From Gallibacterium trehalosifermentans (GTDB taxonomy: Bacteria; Pseudomonadota; Gammaproteobacteria; Enterobacterales; Pasteurellaceae): 64,000 nt of DNA. The notes under the pieces are model-generated. The model worked only from the letters and a program-made list of their open reading frames with translations. It was not told the DNA's origin and ran no database searches. This document shows, one piece after another, positions 53,501-62,167 of this stretch; within the stretch, counting starts at the first letter, position 1, and every line of letters starts with the position of its first letter. A program made the position numbers and the translations under genes. The DNA is taken from assembly GCF_042433055.1 (NCBI RefSeq), contig NZ_JBHLWB010000009.1, positions 230,650-294,649 of the forward strand. The letters are read 5' to 3'.

Positions 53501-54364
53501 ATGTGGGAGTTACTCATTGCCCCTTTTCAATATGAATATATGTTTAAAGCAATTTGGGTGAGCGCTGCAATCGGTGGCGTTTGTGCATTTTTGTCTGCCT
53601 ATTTAATGCTAAAAGGTTGGTCATTAATTGGCGATGCTTTATCTCATTCTGTCGTACCTGGGGTGGCTATTGCGTATGCCCTTGCGTTACCTTATGCGGT
53701 AGGTGCCTTTTTATCTGGCCTGTTAGCCGCCGTTGCGATTTTATGGGTTAAAGCGATGGCTTCTCTTAAAGAAGATGCCATTATCGGTTTTATTTTCACC
53801 ACATTTTTGGCGTTAGGTCTATTTATTATTTCCTTAAACCCAACGGCTATTGATGTGGAGAGTATTATTTTAGGCAATATTTTAGGGATTGCTGATAGTG
53901 ATATTTGGCAAGTGGTGATTATTTTAAGTGTTTGTTTTCTTCTCTTATTCCTGTTTTGGAAGGATTTATTATTAGTTTTTTTTGATGAAATTCAGGCTAA
54001 GGCTAGTGGTTTAAATCCAACAGCTTTAAAAGTCCTCTTTTTCACATTGTTGAGTGCATGTATTGTGGCGGCGTTGCAAACTGTTGGGGCAATTTTAGTC
54101 ATCGCAATGGTGATTACTCCAGGTGCTACAGCTTATTTATTAACAGATCGTTTTGCCACACTGCTAAAGATTGCAACTACGCTTGGTGTGTTGACAAGTG
54201 GAATAGGGGCGTATATTAGTTTCTTCCTTGATGGGGTAACAGGCGGCATTATTGTTAGTTTGCAAACTTGCTTATTTTTATTGGCTTTTGCCTTTTCGCC
54301 TAAATATGGCTTTTTTATCCAACGCTATTATGCCGTTAGGAGTAAACGAGAGGGGGAGTTATGA
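53501..54364 (+). CDS. yfeC: Metal ABC transporter permease YfeC-like
   Basis: A 287-residue ABC-3 family permease with about eight spans. The typical segments are LKGWSLIGDALSHSVVPGVA near the N-terminus, EIQAKASGLNPTALKV and GAILVIAMVITPGATAYLLT. It starts one base after yfeB and overlaps yfeD by four bases. YfeC and YfeD form the channel as a heterodimer in Yersinia. Confidence 0.93.
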   Translation: MWELLIAPFQYEYMFKAIWVSAAIGGVCAFLSAYLMLKGWSLIGDALSHSVVPGVAIAYALALPYAVGAFLSGLLAAVAILWVKAMASLKEDAIIGFIFTTFLALGLFIISLNPTAIDVESIILGNILGIADSDIWQVVIILSVCFLLLFLFWKDLLLVFFDEIQAKASGLNPTALKVLFFTLLSACIVAALQTVGAILVIAMVITPGATAYLLTDRFATLLKIATTLGVLTSGIGAYISFFLDGVTGGIIVSLQTCLFLLAFAFSPKYGFFIQRYYAVRSKREGEL

Positions 54365-55197
54365 GTGGATTATTAAATTGGTTCATTGAGCCACTTTCCT
54401 ATTCGTTTATGCAAATCTCATTAGTAACCGCATTAATGATTGCGGTTGTCTGTGCTGTGTTATCTTGCTATTTGGTCTTGAAAGGTTGGGCATTGATGGG
54501 TGATGCGATTTCACACGCGGTTCTCCCTGGTATTGTGTTAGCTTTTATTTTTAATTTACCTCTCACTATTGGTGCATTTATTGCAGGATTATGTTGTGCA
54601 AGTAGTATCGGTTTTCTCAAAAATCATGCTCGCTTGAAAGAAGATACTATTATGGGCATCGTTTTTTCAGGAATGTTTGCATTGGGTTTACTGTTGTTTA
54701 GCCAAGTTGAAACAACACAGCATTTAACACATATATTATTTGGCGATATTTTAGGTATTGATAAAGCACAAATGTGGCAAATGCTGCTGTTTACTGGCGT
54801 GATGTTAGGGATAATTTATTGCAAATGGCGAGATTTGTTACTGTACTGTTTTGATCCAATCCAAGCAAAAGTTGCTGGTTTGAATATAACATTATTACAC
54901 TATGGGTTGTTAGCATTACTTTCTTTGGCGATTGTATTGGCAATGCAAATTGTTGGGGTAATTTTAGTGGTTGCAATGCTTATTTCTCCAGGGATTACTG
55001 CTTATTTACTGACAAAACGTTTTGCACGAATGTTATGGATCGCGATTGGCAGTGCATTATTATCAACTGTTGGTGGCATTATACTAAGTTATCATCTTGA
55101 TAGTGCAACAGGAGCGACAATCGTATTGACTCAAGCTTCGCTTTTTATTTTATCTGTGGCTATTAGTAAATTCAGATCTCATCAATTACAACATTAG
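54361..55197 (+). CDS. yfeD: Metal ABC transporter permease YfeD-like
   Basis: The second ABC-3 permease, 278 residues, homologous along its length to YfeC (LKGWALMGDAISHAVLPGIV and PIQAKVAGLNITLLHYGL correspond to segments of YfeC). It ends the operon. The stop lies six bases from the stop of acyP on the other strand, and no terminator is seen between them. Confidence 0.93.
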   Translation: MSGLLNWFIEPLSYSFMQISLVTALMIAVVCAVLSCYLVLKGWALMGDAISHAVLPGIVLAFIFNLPLTIGAFIAGLCCASSIGFLKNHARLKEDTIMGIVFSGMFALGLLLFSQVETTQHLTHILFGDILGIDKAQMWQMLLFTGVMLGIIYCKWRDLLLYCFDPIQAKVAGLNITLLHYGLLALLSLAIVLAMQIVGVILVVAMLISPGITAYLLTKRFARMLWIAIGSALLSTVGGIILSYHLDSATGATIVLTQASLFILSVAISKFRSHQLQH

Positions 55198-55203
55198 CGG
55201 AAA

Positions 55204-55476
55204 TTAGTGAGCAATACTGAAATGATCATATTGTTTAGCGTTATCAATAGTAATTGTTTCTATATATTGCACTGTTGCCGTTTTAGGACCTTGTTGTAAC
55301 CACTGGTTAAATTGCATTAATTGTTGTTCGGAACCCTGAGCAATAACTAACACTGATCCATCAGGTTGATTTTTAACCCACCCAGTAAGCCCTAAGCGAA
55401 GTGCTTCTCGCCAAGTAAAATAACGAAACCCCACACCTTGAACGTGCCCATAAATAATAAATTGTTGTGTTTGCAT
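55204..55476 (-). CDS. acyP: Acylphosphatase AcyP
   Basis: A 90-residue enzyme that hydrolyses acyl phosphates such as acetyl phosphate and carbamoyl phosphate. The phosphate-binding loop VQGVGFRYFTW holds the catalytic R18, and N36 in GWVKNQPDGSV is the second catalytic residue. The length matches E. coli YccX (92). It faces yfeD tail to tail with six bases between. In E. coli yccX is also in the tusE-yccT neighbourhood. Confidence 0.94.
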   Translation of the reverse strand: MQTQQFIIYGHVQGVGFRYFTWREALRLGLTGWVKNQPDGSVLVIAQGSEQQLMQFNQWLQQGPKTATVQYIETITIDNAKQYDHFSIAH

Positions 55477-55563
55477 AATAATCCCTAAATTTTTATTTAA
55501 ATCTTACAGAAAATAGCATAGGATAATCATGTTTTTTAATCAGAAAACCTTTTAGGAGTGTAC

Positions 55564-56223
55564 ATGAAATTATCTCGTTTGGCATTGGTATGTTTAGCAA
55601 CAACACTTTCTGTAAGTAGCCTAGCTGCAACGGTAAAAGTAACCCCAAATATCTCTCTTCTTGCTATTGATGGCGAAAAAGTAAAATCTTCGTTAACGAA
55701 ATCTCAAAGCAGCTTCAATATTAGTGATAATGCTACGCACCAAGTTGTGGTTCGAGTTTCTGAAGTGGTAAACAATGGATCTGATAAAACGTTATTTGAA
55801 TCTAATCCTATTATTGTAACGTTCCAAAGTGGTGATCAAGATTTAGTGATTACTGCACCTCGTTTAGATAATATGCGTAATGCGAATTTATTCACAAAAA
55901 ATCCAAAAATCATTGTCAAAACAGCGACAGATCAAGAGGTGGGTACGAAACAAGATATTTTACAACAAAGCGGTATTTTCCCAGATACACGTGTGGCAGA
56001 AGATTTAGCAGAATATAATGCTTCGCAAGGTGTTGCAGCAGTACCAAATCTTGTTTCTGTCAGTATGCCTGCAGCGCTTCCTACCGCAGCAGGGACAAAA
56101 GCAACAAAAGCAAAAATTACCGTCCAAGGTGAAAATGTTGCAGAACAAATGTTGCAATATTGGTATCAACAAGCCGATAAAGAAACGCAAGCACGTTTCT
56201 TAAAATGGGCGCAAGGTAAATAA
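55564..56223 (+). CDS. DUF2057 family secreted protein (YccT/CsgI-like, UPF0319)
   Basis: A 219-residue exported protein. The signal peptide LALVCLATTLSVSSLAA is followed by a beta-rich domain (TVKVTPNISLLAIDGEKVKSS, HQVVVRVSEVV, ESNPIIVTF). The family is UPF0319; E. coli YccT has been linked to curli regulation (CsgI). The C-terminal part ends in a segment with tryptophans typical of the family (MLQYWYQQADKETQARFLKW). Its place before mgsA agrees with E. coli gene order. The start ATG is preceded by aggag. Confidence 0.85.
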   Translation: MKLSRLALVCLATTLSVSSLAATVKVTPNISLLAIDGEKVKSSLTKSQSSFNISDNATHQVVVRVSEVVNNGSDKTLFESNPIIVTFQSGDQDLVITAPRLDNMRNANLFTKNPKIIVKTATDQEVGTKQDILQQSGIFPDTRVAEDLAEYNASQGVAAVPNLVSVSMPAALPTAAGTKATKAKITVQGENVAEQMLQYWYQQADKETQARFLKWAQGK

Positions 56224-56260
56224 TCTTGTTAGGTTGATTTAGATTTGATGTACAATATTG

Positions 56261-56290
56261 AGCGGACTATTTAGTCCGCTTTATTTTTAT
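56261..56290 (+). terminator. Terminator of the DUF2057 gene
   Basis: A perfect 9-base stem (agcggacta with tagtccgct, 2-base loop) and T-run lie 38 bases after the stop and before mgsA. Confidence 0.8.
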
Positions 56291-56313
56291 AGAAATGAGA
56301 AAAGGAGAATGTA

Positions 56314-56772
56314 ATGCAACAAACGATTCGTCAATTAAAAACAAAAAAAACTGTTGCTTTAGTTGCACACGATCACTGTAAAGCAGAGCTTATTTCATGG
56401 TGTAAAACACACCAACAACAGTTAGCACAACACCATCTGGTGGCGACAGGGACTACAGGACATTTACTTGCGAAAGAAACAGGGTTGACTATTAATAGCT
56501 TATTAAGTGGTCCAATGGGAGGTGATCAGCAGATTGGCGCATTAATTGCCGAAGGTAAAATTGATATTTTAATTTTCTTTTGGGATCCAATGAACGCTGC
56601 ACCACATGATCCCGATGTCAAGGCTTTAATGCGGATTGCTACAGTCTGGAATATTCCAACTGCGATCACACGTTCTTCTGCTAATTTCTTAATTTCTTCA
56701 CCATTATTTACCCAAACCACAGAGATTCAAATTCCTGATTACCAAGGCTATTTAGCGGAGCGTTTGCAATAA
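56314..56772 (+). CDS. mgsA: Methylglyoxal synthase MgsA
   Basis: MgsA converts dihydroxyacetone phosphate to methylglyoxal and phosphate, a bypass of lower glycolysis used in phosphate shortage or sugar-phosphate stress. The 152-residue protein equals E. coli MgsA. The segments ALVAHDHCK, ATGTTGHLL and LLSGPMGGDQQIG (catalytic aspartate) are diagnostic, and the histidine in NAAPHDPDVKAL is in place. The ribosome site aaaggag is strong. yccF begins one base after its stop and yccS two bases after that, so the three form an operon. Confidence 0.95.
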   Translation: MQQTIRQLKTKKTVALVAHDHCKAELISWCKTHQQQLAQHHLVATGTTGHLLAKETGLTINSLLSGPMGGDQQIGALIAEGKIDILIFFWDPMNAAPHDPDVKALMRIATVWNIPTAITRSSANFLISSPLFTQTTEIQIPDYQGYLAERLQ

Positions 56773-56773
56773 G

Positions 56774-57208
56774 ATGTTGAATGTTGCTTTAAATGTGTGG
56801 AATTTCTTTTTTGGTGGGTTTGCGATCTCTCTAGCGTGGCTAATGGCGACTTTTTTTAGTGCTATTTTGCTGGTAACTTTGCCGTATACTCGCAGTTGTT
56901 GGGAAATTTTTAAGCTATCGTTAGTGCCTTTTGGACATGATATTGTTCATGTGAACCAAATAGCGCCACAGCATTCTGTGGTAAATGGCATTGGTGCTGT
57001 ACTCAATATTGTTTGGTTTATTTTGTTTGGCTGGTGGCTTGCCATTGCCCATATTATTGTTGGTGTCATGCAATGCTTTACGATTATTGGTATTCCAACA
57101 GGGATTATGCATTTTAAATTAGTACGCATTTCACTCTTTCCAGTTGGACAAAGAGTCGTAGAAAAAGAGTATGCAAATTATCTTAATCAGAAGAAGTTCT
57201 TTAAATAA
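56774..57208 (+). CDS. yccF: YccF family inner-membrane protein
   Basis: A 144-residue inner-membrane protein of the YccF/DUF307 family (E. coli 148), function unknown. Hydrophobic segments lie at about 8-40 and 70-110. The repeated element WFILFGWWLAIAHIIVGVMQC FTIIGIPTG with its ITIIGIPTG-like motif is typical of the family. In E. coli the same gene neighbours yccS, as here. Confidence 0.9.
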   Translation: MLNVALNVWNFFFGGFAISLAWLMATFFSAILLVTLPYTRSCWEIFKLSLVPFGHDIVHVNQIAPQHSVVNGIGAVLNIVWFILFGWWLAIAHIIVGVMQCFTIIGIPTGIMHFKLVRISLFPVGQRVVEKEYANYLNQKKFFK

Positions 57209-57210
57209 AA

Positions 57211-59391
57211 ATGATATTTAAGCTGTTTTGGGAACGAGTAAATACTACATGGTTAAATAGTAAAATCTTAGCGGTTATTCCAATGTTTTTAACCGTTAAT
57301 ATTATTGCGATTGTTGTCTGGTATTTTGAGATTTCTTCCATCAGTATGCCATTGATTTTAGGGGCGATTGCAGGGGGATTGGTGGATTTAGATAATCGAT
57401 TAAGTGGACGAGTAAAAAATTTATTTTATACTTTAATTGCCTTTTCGATTTCTTCTTTAGTTGTTCAAATTACCTTTGTTGACCATTATCTTTTTATTTT
57501 GGTCATGGCAATATTAACTTTTTTCTTTACTATGCTAGGTGCGATTGGGCAGCGTTATAGCACGATCGCATTTGGTAGTTTGGTTGTTGCTTTATATACG
57601 ATTCTTGCATATAACCCCGAACAAGTTTGGTTTCTTAATCCAATCTTAATTTTAATGGGGACTTCACTTTATAGTTTATTGACTATGCTGGTTTATCTAC
57701 TTTTTCCATTAAAACCAGCACAAGAAAATCTGGCGAATGCTTATTTGGCATTAGCAGATTATCTGCAAACTAAAGCAGAATTTTTTAATCCAGATAATCG
57801 TGAAGCCGATTTAGATCAGCAACAAACTGCGTTAGTAATAGCAAATAGTCGTGTAGTTCAAGCCTTTAATTTGTGTCGTAGTGCATTGTTTTATCGTTCA
57901 ACAGGAAACTCGGTATCAAATACGACGTTAAAGATGATTAACAGCTATTTCATTGCACAGGATATTCACGAACGAATTAATTCCAATTATTTTAATTATG
58001 CTGAATTGTTATCTGATTTGAAATATAGCGATTTAATTTTCAGAATTCGTTATTTACTTGAATTACAAGCAAAAACGTGTCGAGCTTTTGCGAAAACTTT
58101 ACAACGTAATCAAGCGTTTCTTTATTATGGCAAAGTCAAACACGCCACGATGGAATTAGAACAATCCTTTTCACATTTTAAAATGACAACCCCTGATAGC
58201 GAACACATTAGTAATTTAACCGTTTTATTAGAAAGTTTGCAGAAAATTGAGTTACAACTAGCTCATTTAGATGCGAATGTAAAAGAAACCGAACATAGTG
58301 TAATGAATTGGCGAATTCATCAAGATCGAATTACTGGGTTAGCCAATATTTTTCGGGTAATTAAAAATCAATGTACCTTTGAATCTCAGTTATTTCGTCA
58401 TGCAGTACGTCTAACAATTGTGGTAACTGTCTGCTGTTTAATCGCTAATAATATTCCGCTTGAACGAGGGTATTGGATTTTATTAACTGCCGTTTTTGTT
58501 TGTCAGCCAAATTACACTACAACGCAAACAAGGTTAAAACAGCGGATTATTGGTACGATTTTAGGGGTATTAGTTGGATCATTGATGCCATATTTCACCA
58601 CGAGTTTGGAAAGTAAATTAGGCATTGTGGTTATTGCAAGTACGTTATTTTTATTTTTCCGTACCAATAATTATAGTTTTTCAACTTTTTTCATTACGAT
58701 TCAGGTATTGATAAGTTTTAATATTATTGGGGTAGATATTGCTTCTGCAACATTGCCTAGAGCGGTAGATACCATTATTGGTTGTGTTATTGCAGGATTA
58801 GCTGTGGCTTATTTATGGCCAGATTGGAAATATTTACGCTTAAAATATACCTTGATCAATGCGTTAAAGAGTAATGCACGTTATCTCTTAACGATTATGG
58901 TGCAACTACAGTTTGGTAATCACCATGATCTGAAATATCGTATTATCCGCCGTCAAGCTCACGATAATGCTACGGCGTTAAATACTGCGGTATCTAATCT
59001 TAATTATCAAGGCTATAAGGATAAAACTCGGTTAAATAATGCGTTTGAATTATTAAAACTCAATTATTCTTTATTAAGCTATATTGCGGCATTAGCAACA
59101 TTTCGTTCTCAAATGAACACAGCAAAATTAAGCACGCAAATGTTGATTCACCTTTATCCTATTTCACGACGGATCATTGCGATTTTGGATAATTTTGATC
59201 AATTAACAGGAGATGAGTTTGAGCAATCTATGCAAGAAGTAACGGAATTATTGCAACAATTACAACATAGTACGTTATTGCCAACTACTGCGACTTTTCT
59301 ACCATTGATTAAGCAGTTGGAAGCTATCGCTAAAACTTTGCCTACATTGTTTATTGATTACCAAAAAGAGATAGAATTTAAAGTACGTTAA
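57211..59391 (+). CDS. yccS: YccS family membrane protein (FUSC-like)
   Basis: A 726-residue membrane protein of the YccS/YhfK family (TIGR01666; E. coli YccS 717-720). It has two blocks of about six spans (residues ~20-165 and ~395-520), each followed by a long cytoplasmic helical region, the architecture of FUSC/aromatic acid exporter-like proteins. The second block includes RGYWILLTAVFVCQPNYTTTQTRL, a family hallmark. The substrate is unknown. It is the last gene of mgsA-yccF-yccS. Confidence 0.9.
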   Translation: MIFKLFWERVNTTWLNSKILAVIPMFLTVNIIAIVVWYFEISSISMPLILGAIAGGLVDLDNRLSGRVKNLFYTLIAFSISSLVVQITFVDHYLFILVMAILTFFFTMLGAIGQRYSTIAFGSLVVALYTILAYNPEQVWFLNPILILMGTSLYSLLTMLVYLLFPLKPAQENLANAYLALADYLQTKAEFFNPDNREADLDQQQTALVIANSRVVQAFNLCRSALFYRSTGNSVSNTTLKMINSYFIAQDIHERINSNYFNYAELLSDLKYSDLIFRIRYLLELQAKTCRAFAKTLQRNQAFLYYGKVKHATMELEQSFSHFKMTTPDSEHISNLTVLLESLQKIELQLAHLDANVKETEHSVMNWRIHQDRITGLANIFRVIKNQCTFESQLFRHAVRLTIVVTVCCLIANNIPLERGYWILLTAVFVCQPNYTTTQTRLKQRIIGTILGVLVGSLMPYFTTSLESKLGIVVIASTLFLFFRTNNYSFSTFFITIQVLISFNIIGVDIASATLPRAVDTIIGCVIAGLAVAYLWPDWKYLRLKYTLINALKSNARYLLTIMVQLQFGNHHDLKYRIIRRQAHDNATALNTAVSNLNYQGYKDKTRLNNAFELLKLNYSLLSYIAALATFRSQMNTAKLSTQMLIHLYPISRRIIAILDNFDQLTGDEFEQSMQEVTELLQQLQHSTLLPTTATFLPLIKQLEAIAKTLPTLFIDYQKEIEFKVR

Positions 59392-59502
59392 AACTTATTT
59401 TTGTTGAAAATGATTTTTAGCTTTGAACAAGGTGCAAGGAATCGCATTACTACTTATTACTATTTGCAGCGATTTTTTTATTAATATGAGGTGTTTAGTG
59501 GT

Positions 59503-59535
59503 AAAACCCTTTATTTTTAATGTATAAAGGGTTTT
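59503..59535. terminator. Bidirectional terminator between yccS and rimO
   Basis: A perfect 12-base stem (aaaaccctttat with ataaagggtttt) has a 9-base loop and flanking T-runs. It lies between the facing genes yccS and rimO. Confidence 0.8.
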
Positions 59536-59553
59536 ATTCTTCAGTTTTGGTGG

Positions 59554-60891
59554 TTAAATCGTCGCCCACAGATCGTATTCATCTGCGTTATGAATGGTTG
59601 CCATTACAATATCGCCAACGTTAACCTGTTGTTTACTTAAATTATCAAGATAAACCACGCCATCAATTTCAGGTGCATCTGCCATTGAACGACCGATAAT
59701 GCCTTCCTCATCAATTTCATCAATCATCACCGGTAACGTTTTACCAATTTTCTGTTGTAAACGTGCCGCAGAAATTTGTTGTTGTAATCGCATAAAGCGA
59801 TGGAAGCGTTCTTCTTTTACTTCTTCAGGAACTTGATCTGCCATATCAGTTGCTGATGCACCTTCGACGGGACTAAATTTAAAACAGCCAACACGGTCCA
59901 GTTGTGCTTCCTGAATAAAATCAAGCAACATTTGGAAATCTTCTTCCGTTTCCCCAGGGAAACCAACGATAAAGGTTGAACGTAAGGTTAGTTCAGGGCA
60001 AATTTCACGCCACTGTTTGATTCGCTCTAATGTACGATCAATCGCACCAGGGCGTTTCATGGCTTTTAGGATTTTTGGGCTAGCATGTTGGAGTGGAATA
60101 TCTAAATATGGCAAGATTTTTCCCTGTGCCATTAATGGAATTAATTTATCCACATGCGGGTATGGATAAACATAATGTAAACGAACCCATACCCCTAAGC
60201 TACCGAGTTGTTCACATAAAGTGAGCAAGTCATTTTTAATTGGCATTCCATTCCAGAAAACCGTTTTTGATTTTTGTTCTTTCTGATTTTTATCCAACGC
60301 ATATGCAGAGGTATCTTGAGAAACGATTAATAACTCTTTTACCCCAGCATCGACTAAACGCTTTGCTTCGTCCAAAATGGTATTAATTGGGCGACTATCT
60401 AAATCACCACGCATTGATGGAATAATGCAGAATGTACAACGGTGATCGCAGCCTTCAGAAATTTTGACATAGGCATAATGTTTAGGCGTTAATTTAATTC
60501 CTTGTTTTGGTACCACATTGATATACGGATTATATTCAGGTTTTGGTGCATATTTATGGACATGATTCATCACTGCTTCATAACTGTGTGGACCAGTAAT
60601 TTCTAATACTTTTGGGTGTACTTCACGGATTTGATTTTCTTTTGCCCCTAAACAACCTGTTACGATCACTTTGCCATTTTCTTCTAATGCTTCACCAATC
60701 GCTTCTAACGATTCTTGTACCGCACTATCAATAAAACCACAGGTGTTGACAATGACAAGATCTGCATTTTCATAAGTAGGGACAATGTTATAACCCTCTG
60801 CACGCAATTCGGTCAAAATACGCTCAGAGTCCACTAAATTTTTCGGACAACCAAGGCTTAAAAAGCCAATATTAGGTGTTGTAGTATTCAT
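59554..60891 (-). CDS. rimO: Ribosomal protein S12 methylthiotransferase RimO
   Basis: RimO adds a methylthio group to the beta-carbon of a conserved aspartate of ribosomal protein S12. The 445-residue protein (E. coli 441) has the N-terminal UPF0004 domain with cluster cysteines C15, C51 and C80. The radical SAM core carries C148, C152 and C155 in GCDHRCTFC, and a C-terminal TRAM domain ends the protein. All six cysteines are intact. The ATG at 60891 is chosen because it gives the canonical start (TTPNIGFLSLGCPKN); an in-frame ATG 11 codons upstream is less likely. It works with YcaO, encoded at 9987-11732. Confidence 0.95.
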   Translation of the reverse strand: MNTTTPNIGFLSLGCPKNLVDSERILTELRAEGYNIVPTYENADLVIVNTCGFIDSAVQESLEAIGEALEENGKVIVTGCLGAKENQIREVHPKVLEITGPHSYEAVMNHVHKYAPKPEYNPYINVVPKQGIKLTPKHYAYVKISEGCDHRCTFCIIPSMRGDLDSRPINTILDEAKRLVDAGVKELLIVSQDTSAYALDKNQKEQKSKTVFWNGMPIKNDLLTLCEQLGSLGVWVRLHYVYPYPHVDKLIPLMAQGKILPYLDIPLQHASPKILKAMKRPGAIDRTLERIKQWREICPELTLRSTFIVGFPGETEEDFQMLLDFIQEAQLDRVGCFKFSPVEGASATDMADQVPEEVKEERFHRFMRLQQQISAARLQQKIGKTLPVMIDEIDEEGIIGRSMADAPEIDGVVYLDNLSKQQVNVGDIVMATIHNADEYDLWATI

Positions 60892-60974
60892 AGTTTTTAT
60901 AGTTTGGATAATAGGATTAATCACTCAAAAAAGGCGTAGATTGTACAAAATTTAGGTGGGGAATGCTAGCATCG

Positions 60975-61002
60975 TATGTCAGATACTGCAGTATCTGACA
61001 TA
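60975..61002. repeat. 28-base perfect palindrome between garK and rimO
   Basis: Two 14-base arms (tatgtcagatactg and its complement) meet without a loop. The palindrome lies 17 bases after the garK stop. No T-run follows on the minus strand, so it is a poor intrinsic terminator and could be a protein-binding site or an RNA stem. Confidence 0.7.
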
Positions 61003-61018
61003 CTGATAAACATTAGCG

Positions 61019-62155
61019 TTATGCTTGGGTGAGTTTGATTAAACGGGCGATATTTTGTGCCGTAGAGATTAAATTCTCCTTTCCTAGTGCAAGTGTTTCT
61101 TCCAATGAGGCAAGGTTGCGGATAATTGGGAAAACCGCATCAATGCCTCCGTCATATACCACTTCATAATCAGAACGTAAGCAACCAGCAATGGCAATCA
61201 CGGGTTTATTAAATTGTTTGGCGACTTTGGCAACGCCAATTGGTGTTTTACCGTGAATAGTTTGTCCATCAATTCTTCCTTCGCCAGTAATCACTAAATC
61301 TGCGTCCTTAATATAATGAGCTAATTGTGTTGCTGAAATAATGATTTCAACCCCCGCTTTTAATTGACAATGTGGCAATAATTGTAAACCAGCTCCCATA
61401 CCACCAGCGGCACCAGCCCCAGCAATATGATTAATCTCTTTGTAGTATTGTTGAGCGACAATTTTAGCAAAATGTGCTAGAGCGGTATCTAACTGTTGAA
61501 CCATATTTGGCGTAGCACCTTTTTGCGGGCCAAAAGTTGCTGAAGCGCCAGTTTCGCCACATAAAGGGTTATCAACATCACACGCCACTTCAAATTGTAC
61601 ATTAGCTAAACGTGGATCTAAGGTATCTAATTGAATTTGTTGTAAGTGTTGTAGTGTTGCACCACCAAAAGGTAATTCATTTCCTTGAACATCAGTAAAT
61701 TTAGCACCTAATGCTTGCAACATTCCTACGCCAGCGTCATTTGTTGCACTACCGCCAATACCAAGAATGATTTTGGTTACACCATAGTCTAAAGCAGCTT
61801 TAATTAATTCACCTGTACCATAACTGGTGGTAATGAGTGGATTACGCTGTTGTTCAGGTACAAGATGCAATCCTGAGGCAGCTGCCATTTCAATAATGGC
61901 TGTTTTTTGATCTGCTGAAAGTCCCCATTCTGCAATTACAGTATTACCAAGTGGTGCAGTAACTTGTGTTTTAATGACTGTTCCTTGCCACGCATCAATC
62001 AATGATTGTACTGTACCTTCACCGCCATCAGCCATCGGAATTTTGTAATATTCCGCATCTGGGAAAATACGCTTAAAACCTATCTCAATCGCTTTAGCTA
62101 CTTGTAAAGCGGTGAGGCTTTCTTTAAAAGAATCTGGGGCGATAATAATTTTCAT
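61019..62155 (-). CDS. garK: Glycerate 2-kinase GarK
   Basis: GarK phosphorylates D-glycerate to 2-phosphoglycerate, feeding glycolysis. The 378-residue protein (E. coli GarK 381) begins MKIIIAPDSFKESLTA, the family signature, with MADGGEGTVQSL, GIGGSATNDAGVGMLQALGA and ITGEGRIDGQTIHGKTPIGVA marking the type I glycerate kinase core. A ribosome site (aagga) precedes it. It starts 12 bases after the gntP gene and with it and cdaR forms a small catabolic unit like HI0091-HI0093 of Haemophilus influenzae. Confidence 0.94.
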   Translation of the reverse strand: MKIIIAPDSFKESLTALQVAKAIEIGFKRIFPDAEYYKIPMADGGEGTVQSLIDAWQGTVIKTQVTAPLGNTVIAEWGLSADQKTAIIEMAAASGLHLVPEQQRNPLITTSYGTGELIKAALDYGVTKIILGIGGSATNDAGVGMLQALGAKFTDVQGNELPFGGATLQHLQQIQLDTLDPRLANVQFEVACDVDNPLCGETGASATFGPQKGATPNMVQQLDTALAHFAKIVAQQYYKEINHIAGAGAAGGMGAGLQLLPHCQLKAGVEIIISATQLAHYIKDADLVITGEGRIDGQTIHGKTPIGVAKVAKQFNKPVIAIAGCLRSDYEVVYDGGIDAVFPIIRNLASLEETLALGKENLISTAQNIARLIKLTQA

Positions 62156-62167
62156 CGGAAATCCTTA

